64,000 nt of DNA from Sphingomonas paeninsulae (GCF_003660165.1 NZ_CP032829.1:2369001-2433000); one strand, 5' to 3'; shown: positions 16,708 through 26,510, counted from the stretch's first letter. Notes: generated from the sequence alone by a model not told the origin. Program-made: numbers and translations.

Positions 16708-17625
16708 TTGGGAAAGCCTATTTAATTGCGCATTTCTCAGGGGCACCACCACATCGATAGCTCGTGCAGCGATGCTCACGGTTACGGGTGTGCGAGCCAG
16801 TAATTCTCCGTCGATCGAGATGTGGTGATGAGGCCGGGTATCCAGCTTTAACGATTTGCCTCGGAAGTCCTGTGTGTGGGCGTCACGCGACCGTAGTTTG
16901 AAGAACTTTGCGTACCAGTCCAACGCCAGTCTGGCGCGGTTGCGGCCTGTGACCGCCTGAATGACGATGTCGCCGCTATCGACGTCGGTGTTCTCAGTAA
17001 GCTCGACGCCCCCATGAAATCGTCCATTGAAGATGCGGACTTCGGTTGCCCACATCCGATATTCCTGCGTGCCGTCGTCGATTATCAGGCGGAAAGGCCG
17101 GAAGCTGAGAAAACACCACACGGCCCAGATCAGATAACCTAGTCGGCCGAGATATTTTTTTAGACTATGGGGAACGCTCTCACCGATCATCGGTGATAGG
17201 CCAAGGGCGGCTGCGTTGACGAAATAGTCGTTGTCGATCAGGCCGAGGTCGATCCGTCGACGCTGTCCTGTCGCGATCGCCTTTATGGCTCCATCGAGAT
17301 CCAGCGGCAGCCCAAGCGTGCGGGCAAAGCTGTTGGCGGTGCCCAAAGGCAGGACGGCAAATACGCAGTCCTTTCCGACAAGATCATCGACAGTGCCCGA
17401 CAGCGACCCGTCTCCACCGCCCACGATGACCATCGGCGCGCCGTCACGCACGGCCTGACGCACGACGTCGGTCAGTTTTTCAGGATCATGAACTGCATGG
17501 GCGGCGAGCAGGGTTACACCGGCGGCTTGCAGTTTTTCCTTTGCCTGTTCGAACAGCGCCTCGCCCCTTCGAGAATGGGCGTTGACGATCAAAACAGCTT
17601 CGCGCGGCACAGATTTTATTATCAT
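16642..17625 (-). CDS. diacylglycerol/sphingosine kinase family lipid kinase
   Basis: Members phosphorylate lipid hydroxyls with ATP. The 327-residue protein shows VLIVNAHSRRG at the start, the nucleotide-binding GGGDGSLSGTVDDL and LPLGTANSFARTLG motifs at about residues 70-105, a central VNAAALGLSP and a C-terminal SIDGELLARTPV segment typical of YegS-like kinases. I chose the ATG at 17625; the open frame starts with a TTG six codons earlier. The last roughly 22 residues overlap the end of the S9 fragment on the opposite strand and have no family character, so the original stop may have been lost with the rearrangement there. Confidence 0.85.
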   Translation of the reverse strand: MIIKSVPREAVLIVNAHSRRGEALFEQAKEKLQAAGVTLLAAHAVHDPEKLTDVVRQAVRDGAPMVIVGGGDGSLSGTVDDLVGKDCVFAVLPLGTANSFARTLGLPLDLDGAIKAIATGQRRRIDLGLIDNDYFVNAAALGLSPMIGESVPHSLKKYLGRLGYLIWAVWCFLSFRPFRLIIDDGTQEYRMWATEVRIFNGRFHGGVELTENTDVDSGDIVIQAVTGRNRARLALDWYAKFFKLRSRDAHTQDFRGKSLKLDTRPHHHISIDGELLARTPVTVSIAARAIDVVVPLRNAQLNRLSQSFFPSGRNEADAGSQKCGPGI

Positions 17626-17742
17626 GCTGATACAACTCACCAACGACCGGCCGTGTCCGGTGCGACAAACCGCTAAGCTGGATCAGTCCTGAAGGACACC
17701 TTTGATAGCCACAGATCGAACTTCCGGCGGTTTTACTGTCGG

Positions 17743-18555
17743 CTAACCGTCGCTGCCCAACCGATAGCGTCTTTCGTTACCATCGACGAAGCTTGCTCCG
17801 TCCCATGGAACGACTTTCAGTGTCAGCTCATTCGGGCGGTCGATTTGCAGGCAGTTGAAACTCTGCGGTTCGTCGTTCCGAAGCCGAACCGATGTGGCCG
17901 TTCCCGCCTGAACCACGAGGATGGGACCAGTCTTTTCGACCATTTTTCCGGGCGCTTCGGCATAAGTCTGGTGAAAATGCCCGGCCAGGGCAACGTGTAC
18001 ACCCGCTTCGCTGGCTCCCTTCACTGCGTCTTCATGCCGTCCGACCGCCTCGCTCAACTCGCCGCCTTTGCCAATTGGCATGGAAAACAACGGATGATGC
18101 GTAACGAGAATTCGCATCTTGTTTGCCGACACCGCGCCGAAGCGCTCATGTATCATTGCAATCTGGTCGTGGTTTATCCGGCCGTCGCGGATGGTCAGTG
18201 AACGGGCGGTATTGATCCCCAGAACGGCAACACGATCGTTCTCAAACCAGGGGCACAGATCATTGTCGATATATTTTTTATACCGGTCGAGCGGGGCCAC
18301 GAAACGGCTGACCACGTCATAAAGCGGGATATCGTGGTTGCCGGGTATCGCCAGCACCTTCAGCCCCGCCGCCTTCAGCCGATTGAGATAGGCGGATGCC
18401 GCCCGAAATTCGGTGACTCGTGCACGCTGCGTGAAGTCGCCGCTGATAATCACAAGATCGGGCCGATGCTTTTGCAGCCACGCTTCGGTCGCCGCTACGA
18501 TCTTGTCGTCATGCGCGCCAAAATGAATGTCGGAAAGATGGGCAATGCACGTCAC
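17743..18555 (-). CDS. calcineurin-like metallophosphoesterase
   Basis: A 270-residue cytoplasmic phosphoesterase with all family motifs in order: HLSDIHFG (D and H ligands), VIISGDFTQ, IPGNHDIP, LVTHHPLF and ALAGHFHQ. The two-metal site is therefore complete. Substrate is unknown; cyclic nucleotide or lipid-linked phosphates are possible from the family. It lies upstream of the lipid kinase on the same strand with about 120 bases between, so a shared lipid-phosphate role is conceivable but not shown. Confidence 0.88.
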   Translation of the reverse strand: MTCIAHLSDIHFGAHDDKIVAATEAWLQKHRPDLVIISGDFTQRARVTEFRAASAYLNRLKAAGLKVLAIPGNHDIPLYDVVSRFVAPLDRYKKYIDNDLCPWFENDRVAVLGINTARSLTIRDGRINHDQIAMIHERFGAVSANKMRILVTHHPLFSMPIGKGGELSEAVGRHEDAVKGASEAGVHVALAGHFHQTYAEAPGKMVEKTGPILVVQAGTATSVRLRNDEPQSFNCLQIDRPNELTLKVVPWDGASFVDGNERRYRLGSDG

Positions 18556-18734
18556 TTGCAGGCCGCGCCTAAGATGATCCGTGGTGACAGGTCCATGACA
18601 TCAGAACCCGTCTGTCCTTTGTAAGTTGCAGCGATAAAGGCCGAAAACATGAAAATGATCGTGTATGTTGCCGACTAAAAATAGCCACCAGCATTGAAGC
18701 TGGCGGCCATTCATTGTGCGCCCGGTTTGAGAGA

Positions 18735-19268
18735 TCAGGCGTAGGAAACGCTTGTCGTCCGACGACGATAGCGCAATCCGGCACCCGCCATGCCGAAACC
18801 GAGGATCATCATTGCCCAGATGCCGGGTTCCGGTGCGGCGCTGACCAGCGATGAAATCGTCAGAACGCTGTTACCGGAAACAAGGCCGGAAAGATTGAAC
18901 GTGCCGGTCGAGAAAACAGGGTTTTCCGGAGTTCCTGAAAACAGGTTCGGACCAACCAACTGAGTAAAGCCAAGCGTGGCGCTGTTCACGTTAAGCGTGG
19001 CAACAATCCCGGTGCCAAAACTAATCGATGCAACGCCGGGAGTGCCGCCGAAGGTTCCGGCGACATTGGCGAAGCTGATCTGATCGCCGAAATCATTTCC
19101 ACCGAGGATGACCGAACTGAACGACGTCGGGGTGGGGTTGGAATCGAGAACAAACGACGCATCTCTCGAACCTGTCAGCGTGAATGACAGCGGGACGGCA
19201 GCAGCGGGTAAGGCCGCCGCCGTTGCCGCCATAGCCACACCAGCCAAGGCAATGTTTCTCATTTTCAT
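18735..19268 (-). CDS. PEPxxWA-CTERM sorting domain protein
   Basis: A 177-residue exported protein: signal peptide MKMRNIALAGVAMAATAAALPAAA, a beta-rich, glycine/serine/threonine-rich body, then the sorting signal PEPGIWAMMILGFGMAGAG followed by RYRRR. Such proteins are cut and anchored by an exosortase, often in organisms making exopolysaccharide. No exosortase gene is in the window. The body has no recognisable enzymatic motif. Confidence 0.9.
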   Translation of the reverse strand: MKMRNIALAGVAMAATAAALPAAAVPLSFTLTGSRDASFVLDSNPTPTSFSSVILGGNDFGDQISFANVAGTFGGTPGVASISFGTGIVATLNVNSATLGFTQLVGPNLFSGTPENPVFSTGTFNLSGLVSGNSVLTISSLVSAAPEPGIWAMMILGFGMAGAGLRYRRRTTSVSYA

Positions 19269-19432
19269 GTCGTTACTCCAATGAAACGAACGCCTTACGG
19301 GATGTTCGACGCGCGCGTGGAGTTACGCGCCGTGGTTAACAATGGTTGCCGCTCGCTAACCAGATTTTGGGTTCATCCCAAATCGGGACACATTCTACGG
19401 TGCCGATTTCGTGCGGATAATGATCCTGAAGC

Positions 19433-20107
19433 TTAGTTTTTGCTGGCAAACCAGATAACGTGTCGTGGTCCAGCACCATTGCTCCGCGCTCGCACGATAA
19501 CCTCGTCAGTTTTGAATCCTGATTGACCAAGCCGTCGTGAAAATGCTGCGTCGGACGCTGCCGACCAAATCGCCAGCACACCGTCGGCTTTCAGCGCGCG
19601 TTTCGATGCCGCCAGTCCGGCCATTGAATAAAGCCGGTCGTTTTCGTTGCGGGTCAGACCATCGGGGCCGTTGTCGACGTCGAGTAGGATTGCGTCATAA
19701 GCCGCCGGTTCGGCAGCGATTACTGCTGCGACATCATCGAAAACGATTTCCACCCTTGGATCGTCGAGGCAACCTGCCATCATTTCAGCCATCGGCCCCC
19801 GCGCCCAGTCGATGATCTCTGGAACCAGCTCGGCCATCGTGATCTGTGCGTCGGCATCCAGCACCGCCAGTGCAGCGCGCAGCGTGAAGCCCATGCCATA
19901 GCCACCGATCAGCAGCCGTAATTTCTTGCGCGCTCCGAGCCGTTCACACGTCATGACGGCCAGCGCTTCTTCGGACCCACTCATCCGGCTGCTCATCAAT
20001 TCATTGCGGTCGAGAACGATCATGTAATCGCGGCCGCGTCGGAATAGGCGCAACTCCTCTCCTCCGCCGGGGACTTTGGCGCTTCCAAGCAGTTCGCGAG
20101 GCGTCAT
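19433..20107 (-). CDS. spermidine synthase-like SAM-binding protein
   Basis: A 224-residue Rossmann-fold protein with the motif LLIGGYGMGFTLRAAL, an acidic residue ending the next strand (TMAELVPEIIDWARG), and DAILLDVDNGPDGL, the pattern of polyamine aminopropyltransferase-like proteins. It is shorter than true spermidine synthase (about 280-300) and lacks the N-terminal beta domain. It may be a methyltransferase of unknown substrate. Same strand as the downstream PEP-CTERM gene, about 160 bases away; that interval shows nothing notable. Confidence 0.75.
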   Translation of the reverse strand: MTPRELLGSAKVPGGGEELRLFRRGRDYMIVLDRNELMSSRMSGSEEALAVMTCERLGARKKLRLLIGGYGMGFTLRAALAVLDADAQITMAELVPEIIDWARGPMAEMMAGCLDDPRVEIVFDDVAAVIAAEPAAYDAILLDVDNGPDGLTRNENDRLYSMAGLAASKRALKADGVLAIWSAASDAAFSRRLGQSGFKTDEVIVRARSNGAGPRHVIWFASKN

Positions 20108-20168
20108 GTCAGGCTGCTCCGAAGTGAGGGCGCCGGAAAGAGCGCCGACGCGCTGTGCCAGCTTCTAA

Positions 20169-20621
20169 TCAATTTGCTTTCAGATAAGCGATAATGTCTG
20201 CGCGTTTTTGTGGATCGCTAATGCCTGCGAAACCCATTGTGGTTCCGGGGATGACACGACGCGGCGATTCAAGAAATTCGAACAGCTTTGCTTCGCTCCA
20301 CACGATACCGCTCGCCTTGTTTGCCGGCGAATAACGAAATCCTTCGACGCTCCCGGCCTTTCGTCCAACGACGGCGTGGAGCGACGGTCCCATCCGATTT
20401 ACCCCGGCGTCTATGACATGACAGGCTTTGCACTGGGCGAAGGACGCTGCGCCAGCGCCGGGATCGCCCTTGAAATCGGCAAATTTCGCACCGCTCAGCG
20501 TGTCCACTGCATTTGCTGCAGGTGTGTCGCTCGAGACATTGGCCTCGCTTGTGGAGTTTTGCGAGCAGGCGGTGAGCAGGCCAGCGGCGATTAGACATTT
20601 CAGGGTAGTTTGCCGGTGCAT
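20169..20621 (-). CDS. class I cytochrome c lipoprotein
   Basis: Electron carrier with one c-type haem. The 150-residue protein begins MHRQTTLKCLIAAGLLTACSQN with a lipobox (LTAC), so it is probably anchored to the membrane. The haem motif CKACH follows at about residue 70, then NRMGPSLHAVVGRKAG and a distal methionine in PGTTMGFAGI, as in c2/c550-type cytochromes; the end KRADIIAYLKAN is typical. I prefer ATG 20621 to the upstream in-frame start at 20639, which adds only six residues before the signal. Confidence 0.88.
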   Translation of the reverse strand: MHRQTTLKCLIAAGLLTACSQNSTSEANVSSDTPAANAVDTLSGAKFADFKGDPGAGAASFAQCKACHVIDAGVNRMGPSLHAVVGRKAGSVEGFRYSPANKASGIVWSEAKLFEFLESPRRVIPGTTMGFAGISDPQKRADIIAYLKAN

Positions 20622-20754
20622 CGCGTCCTCCATTTTCATCCTGAAGGGTCATACAGCGATAGGCGCGCCCTGCAATCGTCCCGACTTCGGACAGTATGAA
20701 CTTGGCCTCGAATGTCTGTGGTAATTGTGGTTAGCAAAGCGTTAACCTTCGTCC

Positions 20755-20922
20755 ATGTCCCATACTTCAGCCATTACCGAACGGCCAAGGAGGCATCCTT
20801 TTCGCGCCAAGCTACCGGTTTATCGGCCGCCAAAGGCTGTGCCGGTTCCCATGAGCGACTGGCAGTTATTCGTGATGACTTTTATCGCGGGCTTTATGGC
20901 CTTTTACGGCTTTCTGTCCTGA
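20755..20922 (+). CDS. 55-aa small membrane protein
   Basis: Starts MSHTSAITERPRRHPFRAKLP, a basic N-terminus, and ends with one hydrophobic span QLFVMTFIAGFMAFYGFLS right at the C-terminus. No family is recognised. It fits a gap between the cytochrome c and MFS genes, and the frame is clean, but no strong SD precedes the ATG (an AAGGAGG at about 20788 is inside the frame without a start behind it). Confidence 0.45.
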   Translation: MSHTSAITERPRRHPFRAKLPVYRPPKAVPVPMSDWQLFVMTFIAGFMAFYGFLS

Positions 20923-20951
20923 TCGGTGTCAGTTGCCAGCCTTAACCCGCT

Positions 20952-22282
20952 TCAGTCGCAGGCAAGGTGAAGCTTCCATGCTAACCATGCCGAAAGCACG
21001 CACATTGCGGCGGTAAGCAAAAATTGATCGACCGCCGAAACACCAAGCGCGCTTAGTCCGACCGATAGCGCAGACCCAATGACCATCGCGCCTGAGTTAA
21101 CGAGATTGTTCGCGGCGACGGTCCGCGCTGTTTCGCTTTTCGGTACGGTCGTCGTCAGGAATGCATAGAGAGGAACCACGAACATTCCGCCTGCAATGGC
21201 AATGCCGAGCAGGCAGGCGATCAGCGCTGGTGCACCGGGATGCTCGGCAAAACCGATGAGCGAGTGCATCGGTGCGCTGCTCCCTTCTTCCCAGTTTTTG
21301 GCGACGAAATGAAAGGCGAGCACGAACAGCCCCATTACGATCACCGAGCCGGGTGCATAACGGGCGGAAACTTCGCTTTTCAACAGGCGATTGATGACGA
21401 TCGATCCGATTGCGATCCCGACCGAGAATATTGCCAGAAACAGGCTCGCCACGCTTTTGTCGGCATTCAGCACGTTTTTAACCAACGGCGGAAACTGAAT
21501 GAACAGAACAGCGCCGATCGCCCAGAAAAAGCTTATGGCAACGATTGCAAGGAACAGCCGGCGGATATGCAGCGTGCCATATACGAGCCGATAGGAGGCG
21601 CGAAAGATGTTGTAATCAATGGGGTCGGGTGTTCCGACCGGCGGGGCAGGGGGACTTCGCGCCCTGCGAACCAGCCAAGGATCGCGACGATCACGACACC
21701 CGCTGCGGCGGTGTGTGCGCCGATCAATCCGGCGACGATCGTGCCCGCCAGCACCGCGACATAAGTGCCTGCTTCGACAAGTCCGGTGCCGCCGAGAACT
21801 TCGTCAGCCTGCAAATGTTGCGGCATCAAGGCATATTTTATCGGCCCGAAGAAGGTCGAATGGATTCCCATCGCAAATAGGGCGACGAGCATCACGGGGA
21901 TATTGGCGAGGAACAGGCCGGTCGCGCCGACCAGCATGATCCCGATTTCGGCGGACTTAATGATGCGGATCAGCTTTGCCTTGTCATTGGCATCGGCAAG
22001 CTGACCTGCGAGCGCCGACAACAGGAAAAACGGAATGATAAAGATCGCCGTCGCCAGCGCGCTGAACTGTTCCTCCTGCTTTGGATCGGAGAAAACATTG
22101 TAAACGACGAACAGGACCATGGCCGTTTTGAAAAGATTGTCGTTGAACGCACCCAGTGCCTGAGTAACGAACAACGGCAAAAATCGACGACGTCCCAGGA
22201 GGTGGACGGTATTCTGGATCAAGGGTAATCGGCCCGCCGTTTCTGTTGATTGGCCATTACCCAGCTTTGCGCGCCGCGCCAA
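20952..22282 (-). CDS. LplT-like MFS transporter, frame broken by one missing base
   Basis: Major facilitator related to lysophospholipid transporter LplT: FVTQALGAFNDNLFKTAMVLFVVYN at the start is the family signature. The first frame runs from 22282 and drifts into nonsense near 21645 before stopping at 21533; the second holds DYNIFRASYRLVYGTL and the last spans to 20952. Adding one base at the G4 run 21643-21646 (plus strand) reads LPPPVGTPDPIDYNIF and restores a 443-residue transporter. No acyltransferase domain is fused, unlike some homologues. The substrate is inferred by family only. Confidence 0.8.
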
Positions 22283-22294
22283 ACGCTATAACAG

Positions 22295-22855
22295 ATGAAT
22301 GCTATGTTGACGCTCCCGAACCTTTTGACCCTGTCGCGAATCGTGACGCTGCCGCTGCTCGTGTGGCTGCTTTGGTTTCCACATTGGCAATTGGGTTATG
22401 CGCTCGGTTTCGCGCTCTACTGCCTGATGGGCATCACCGATTATTTCGACGGCTATCTGGCGCGCGCGCAGGGGGCGGTGTCCAAACTGGGCCAGTTCCT
22501 CGACCCGATTGCTGATAAGATCATGATCGCATCGGTGATCCTCATTCTGGTCGGCACCGGCGATATCGCAGGTTGGCACAAGATTGCCGCGTTGGTGATT
22601 CTGTTGAGAGAGATTGCGGTTTCGGGCCTGCGTGAATTTCTTGCCGAGGTTCGGGTATCGGTGCCGGTGTCGCAACTGGCGAAGTGGAAAACGACGCTGC
22701 AACTGGTTTCACTTGGCGCGCTGATCCTTGCAGGTGCGTTGCCGCTGATGTTGTGGATCAAGACGCTGGGTCTTGTTTCGTTATGGGCGGCGGCGGTCCT
22801 GACGGTCATTACCGGCTGGGATTATCTGCGGGTCGGCATCCGGCACATGGATTGA
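22295..22855 (+). CDS. pgsA: CDP-diacylglycerol-glycerol-3-phosphate 3-phosphatidyltransferase
   Basis: Makes phosphatidylglycerol phosphate in the inner membrane. The 186-residue protein has the CDP-alcohol phosphotransferase signature DYFDGYLARAQGAVSKLG followed by FLDPIADK (aspartates as metal ligands), and about five hydrophobic spans. The first codons MNAMLTLPNLLTLSRI allow a start at 22295 or 22304. Divergent from the MFS gene with only 12 bases between the start codons, so the promoters overlap the coding ends. moaD follows after two bases. Confidence 0.93.
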   Translation: MNAMLTLPNLLTLSRIVTLPLLVWLLWFPHWQLGYALGFALYCLMGITDYFDGYLARAQGAVSKLGQFLDPIADKIMIASVILILVGTGDIAGWHKIAALVILLREIAVSGLREFLAEVRVSVPVSQLAKWKTTLQLVSLGALILAGALPLMLWIKTLGLVSLWAAAVLTVITGWDYLRVGIRHMD

Positions 22856-22857
22856 CC

Positions 22858-23112
22858 GTGGCGAAGGTGCTTTATTTCGCGCGGTTCCGGGAGGCCATCG
22901 GCATAGGCGAAGAGGAAATCGACCTTTTGCCGAGCGACACCAGCCTTGCGGCTCTTTGCGAAAGACTGTGCGAACGGGGCGGTGGCTATGCGGTTGCCTT
23001 CGACGATATGACCAAGGTGCGCGGTGCGATCGATCTGGAGATGGCTGCGCTGGATTCGCCACTGGGTTCGGCACAGGAAATCGCGTTTTTCCCACCGGTA
23101 ACGGGCGGATGA
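22858..23112 (+). CDS. moaD: molybdopterin synthase sulfur carrier subunit
   Basis: Small ubiquitin-like carrier whose C-terminal thiocarboxylate supplies sulfur to molybdopterin. The 84-residue protein starts at GTG 22858 (AKVLYFARFREAIG), ends in the required Gly-Gly (FPPVTGG) and has normal length. It starts two bases after pgsA, and its stop overlaps the moaE start (ATGA), so all three are translated together. Confidence 0.92.
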   Translation: MAKVLYFARFREAIGIGEEEIDLLPSDTSLAALCERLCERGGGYAVAFDDMTKVRGAIDLEMAALDSPLGSAQEIAFFPPVTGG

Positions 23113-23549
23113 TCCATGTTCGCATCGAAACCGAAGCATTCGATGCCGGGGCCGAACTCGATAAGCTGAGCGGGTTGGGGATTGGGGCGATCGCGAGTTT
23201 TATCGGGGTTGTCCGGGCTGATGGTGGGCTAACTTCGCTAACGCTGGATCATTATCCGGTAATGACGGAACGGGCGCTGCATCGGCTTGCCGAACAGGCG
23301 ACCGAGCGCTGGGATTTGTCGGCAGCCACAATCATCCATCGCGTCGGAACGATGGCGCCGGGCGAACGCATCGTGTTCGTTGGAACATCCGCAATGCACA
23401 GAGCGGCGGCTTTGGACGGCTGCGCGTTCCTGATCGACGCTCTGAAGACCCGCGCACCATTCTGGAAGCGAGAGAGTTTTGGAGACGGGCGCAGCAATTG
23501 GGTCGAAGCAAAACAGTCCGACGATCAAGCCACCGCGCGCTGGGACTAA
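23109..23549 (+). CDS. moaE: molybdopterin synthase catalytic subunit
   Basis: Uses MoaD thiocarboxylate to convert precursor Z to molybdopterin. The 146-residue protein begins MIHVRIETEAFD and carries GAIASFIGVVRADGG, LDHYPVM, IIHRVGTMAPGE, VFVGTSAMHR and the lysine-containing APFWKRESF block typical of the catalytic site. Start by ATGA overlap with moaD. The stop overlaps that of the opposing TauE/SafE gene by 4 bases. Confidence 0.94.
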   Translation: MIHVRIETEAFDAGAELDKLSGLGIGAIASFIGVVRADGGLTSLTLDHYPVMTERALHRLAEQATERWDLSAATIIHRVGTMAPGERIVFVGTSAMHRAAALDGCAFLIDALKTRAPFWKRESFGDGRSNWVEAKQSDDQATARWD

Positions 23550-24313
23550 ACCAGCGCCCGGTACAGGCTGAACAGGCTTGTCGCGATCAGCACCACGCCG
23601 ACCATACGTAGCAGCAGCATCGTCGGAAACCGTTTCGCGAGCAGCGCGCCCAGTGGCGCAGCCGCGACGCCGCCGATCAGCAACCCCATCGTCGCCACGG
23701 TGAACGCTTCGAAGCCGAGCCCGATGATGAAAGTTATCGACACGGTGACGGTCAGGAAGAATTCGGCGGTGTTGACCGTTCCAATGGTCCGTCGCGGTTC
23801 GGTGCCCTGTATCAACAGGTTCGATGTGACGACCGGACCCCATCCGCCTCCGCCAGCCGCGTCCAGAAAACCACCGATCAGTCCCAAAGGTGCAATGAAT
23901 CGCGGCTTTTTGCGCTGGGTGGGGATGCCGAACGACCGCGCGAACAGCATTATGCCGATGATCGACAGATAGGCCATGACAAATGGCCGCGTGATCGACG
24001 CGTCCAAATGCACCAGTATGTAAGCACCCCCAATACCGCCAATGACGCCGGGAATGACAAGCCGGCTGAACAACGACCAGTCGATATTACGGTGGAAAGC
24101 ATGGCTCAACCCCGACGCCGCTGTGGTGAACATCTCGACCAGATGCACTCCGGCAGACGCGCGTGCCGGTGCCAGCCCCAGAACGCTGACGAGCAATGTG
24201 TTCGAAATCACCCCGAAAGCCATGCCCAGTGCACCGTCGATAAGTTGCGCTGCAAAGCCGACTGCGATGAAAGGCAACAGAGCCTCGAGATAGGCGGGCG
24301 TGATAAAGTCCAT
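23546..24313 (-). CDS. TauE/SafE family sulfite exporter-type membrane protein
   Basis: A 255-residue integral membrane protein of about eight spans. The two half-repeats are visible: VGFAAQLIDGALGMAFGVISNTLL near the start and LIGGFLDAAGGGGWGPVVTSNLL in the middle, both with the glycine-rich family motif. Family members export sulfite, sulfoacetate or other anions. I chose ATG 24313 (MDFITPAYL); the open frame extends to 24448 but into unrelated sequence overlapping the divergent cysE gene. Confidence 0.87.
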   Translation of the reverse strand: MDFITPAYLEALLPFIAVGFAAQLIDGALGMAFGVISNTLLVSVLGLAPARASAGVHLVEMFTTAASGLSHAFHRNIDWSLFSRLVIPGVIGGIGGAYILVHLDASITRPFVMAYLSIIGIMLFARSFGIPTQRKKPRFIAPLGLIGGFLDAAGGGGWGPVVTSNLLIQGTEPRRTIGTVNTAEFFLTVTVSITFIIGLGFEAFTVATMGLLIGGVAAAPLGALLAKRFPTMLLLRMVGVVLIATSLFSLYRALV

Positions 24314-24437
24314 CCGATTGCTGTGGAATGAAGCGCCAACGCGAACAAGCGGTATTTTGGTAATCACCACCGAAGCAATTGTTGTAACGCGCGCCGCAGT
24401 TCCTAAATGACGGTCTGAGCAGCAAAGGGGCCTCAGG

Positions 24438-25121
24438 ATGGTCGACAAACTCGTTAGCTATCTGGAGTCGATAAAATCACGCGATCCCGCGGCGCGTTCG
24501 CGCTGGGAAGTGCTTCTTTATCCCGGCGTATGGGCCGTCGGATTCCACCGGGTTGCCCACTGGCTTTTCCGTGGAGAGTTGTATTTCGCTGCACGGGTGG
24601 TGAACCATCTCGGGCGGCTGTTCACAGCGATCGATATTCATCCCGGCGCGAAAATCGGACGCAATCTGTTTATCGACCACGGCTTTACCGTAATCGGTGA
24701 AACGACGGAGATCGGTGATAATGTCACGATCTATCAGTGTGTTACGCTGGGCGGCACGAACCCGGCCAACGGTATTCCCGGCAAGCGCCACCCAACGATT
24801 TCCGACAATGTCATCATCGGATCGGGCGCGCAGGTTCTGGGACCGATCAACGTGGGCGTCCGTGCGCGGATCGGAGCGAATTCGGTCGTTACCAAAGACG
24901 TAGCAGAGGGTGCGACGATGGTCGGCATCCCGGCGCGCGCGACACTGGTCGAGGCTGGCGAGTATCAAAAGGGCTTTATGCCTTATGGGACGCCTTGCAG
25001 CGAGCGGTTCGATCCTGCGACCCAGCAGCTCGAAATATTAAAGTGCGAGGTTGAGGCGTTGCGCACGAAACTCGCGACCCTCATCGAAGGGTCGGAGAGC
25101 GATCGGCGTAACCGCGCTTAA
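24438..25121 (+). CDS. cysE: serine O-acetyltransferase
   Basis: Acetylates serine for cysteine synthesis. The 227-residue protein has a short N-terminal helical part and the left-handed beta-helix of hexapeptide repeats ([30 protein letters not shown], then [29 protein letters not shown]), with catalytic histidine in IDHG. It is the short, EpsC-like form. The C-terminal part after the helix is longer than usual. DUF2794 starts in its stop codon. Confidence 0.92.
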   Translation: MVDKLVSYLESIKSRDPAARSRWEVLLYPGVWAVGFHRVAHWLFRGELYFAARVVNHLGRLFTAIDIHPGAKIGRNLFIDHGFTVIGETTEIGDNVTIYQCVTLGGTNPANGIPGKRHPTISDNVIIGSGAQVLGPINVGVRARIGANSVVTKDVAEGATMVGIPARATLVEAGEYQKGFMPYGTPCSERFDPATQQLEILKCEVEALRTKLATLIEGSESDRRNRA

Positions 25122-25456
25122 TGGGAACGGTCGGTCCCTTTCCACATAGCCCTTTGCAGGTCGGCTTCGAACGGGCCGAATTGTCGCGCATTCTCGACCT
25201 TTACGGGCGGATGGTCGCCGCGGGCCATTGGCGCGACTATGCTATGGATCTTGGCCGCGACGCTGCCATATTTTCCGCATTCCGCCGCACCGCCGAAAAC
25301 CCCGAGTTCCGCATCGAAAAACGCCCGGCCTTACGCAACCGACAGGGTCAGTGGACGCTTTTCGGTCAGGGGGGCGTGGTCTTGCGCCGGGGTCATGAAC
25401 TCGGCCCCGTACTCGCGCCGGTCGAACGGCGGCTGATGAAGCTGGTCAGCGAATAA
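25121..25456 (+). CDS. DUF2794 family protein
   Basis: A 111-residue protein of an alphaproteobacterial family without known function: FERAELSRILDLYGRMVAAGHWRDYAMD near the start and YRIEKRPALRNRQGQW-like conserved core (here FRIEKRPALRNRQGQWTLF). Its ATG overlaps the cysE stop (TAATG), so they are coupled. The two genes are often near each other in sphingomonads as far as I recall. Confidence 0.85.
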   Translation: MGTVGPFPHSPLQVGFERAELSRILDLYGRMVAAGHWRDYAMDLGRDAAIFSAFRRTAENPEFRIEKRPALRNRQGQWTLFGQGGVVLRRGHELGPVLAPVERRLMKLVSE

Positions 25457-26510
25457 CCGGGCTGACGACCGGCATCCGGTCGCGCAAAGTTTCGGGCAGT
25501 AACGGTAGAACCTGCCTGCGCATCGTCTGCCAGAATGCGGAAAGCATGAGCAGGCTCGACCCGATAACAATGATAGCCAGCGCAAAACTGACGCCCGATG
25601 ATCCGATTTTCGACACCAGAAATATCGCAGCCGCCAACACATATGCGAGGGCAGACACCAGGATCGCGCGCCGGTCGACGATGAGCGCCACGACCGCCAG
25701 CGCCGCGTAAATCACGATGGCGATAACTGCGAGCAGCGCGGCATTGCCGCCTGTCATGCCGAGGTTTATGCCCATCAGGACAAAGATCGGATGCACGATC
25801 ATAGGAGAGGCAGCGAGATGGAGCCAGAAGGCGACATCAGTTTTGCGTGTCTTGCGTTCGCGATCGGCCATGTCCCAGCTCATTGCATAAGCGAAGATCG
25901 CCAGCCCACCGGCAAGGACGAGGATCAGCATCCATTGGCCGATATTCGGATAAGCTGCGGCGGCAATTAGCGTGAACGCCAGCCGCGCGATAGCCGCTAC
26001 TCCGGCGGCGACCGCGATCGGCACCATGAACCGCCGCCAGTGAAGCCAGCTTGCCCCAACGACAAGTGCAGCGGCGACTGATTGCGCGATCAGGAAACTG
26101 CGTGAAGACGATGCAAATAAGCCCCAGTCATTGATCCCCAGCGAAGTCAGGATCGCAAACATCCCGAACGCATATATTCCGCCTACGAATGCCAGAAAAA
26201 ATATGATGCTTGGGAAAGCCATTCGCCGTTGCCGGGTGAAAAACTCCGCCATGCCCCACGCCGCACCCGCCACGGCCAAACCCGCGAGCGGACGCGATAT
26301 CGACGCACCGAGCCAGCCCGCGCCAACGAGCACGAGAATACCCGCAATGGCGACGAAAATATCGTTGAAGCTGGTGATCAGGCGGAATTGCTCTTCGTCT
26401 GCCGTCGGCGTCTGACGCATTCCCGAAACATGCGCTCTCAACGCGTCTGCGGCTTCTTTAGAAAGCGTGCCAGCAGTGACCGCGGATTCCAGTTCGTTCT
26501 CGCTATACAA
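25446..26510 (-). CDS. multi-span membrane protein, DUF2157-like
   Basis: A 354-residue protein with a soluble N-terminus (NELESAVTAGTLSKEAADALRAHV) that resembles the DUF2157 head, followed by about ten hydrophobic spans. The start is a TTG at 26510, supported by a TAGGAG seven bases upstream. No catalytic motif is seen. Convergent with DUF2794, overlapping its last 11 bases. Confidence 0.65.
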   Translation of the reverse strand: MYSENELESAVTAGTLSKEAADALRAHVSGMRQTPTADEEQFRLITSFNDIFVAIAGILVLVGAGWLGASISRPLAGLAVAGAAWGMAEFFTRQRRMAFPSIIFFLAFVGGIYAFGMFAILTSLGINDWGLFASSSRSFLIAQSVAAALVVGASWLHWRRFMVPIAVAAGVAAIARLAFTLIAAAAYPNIGQWMLILVLAGGLAIFAYAMSWDMADRERKTRKTDVAFWLHLAASPMIVHPIFVLMGINLGMTGGNAALLAVIAIVIYAALAVVALIVDRRAILVSALAYVLAAAIFLVSKIGSSGVSFALAIIVIGSSLLMLSAFWQTMRRQVLPLLPETLRDRMPVVSPVIR

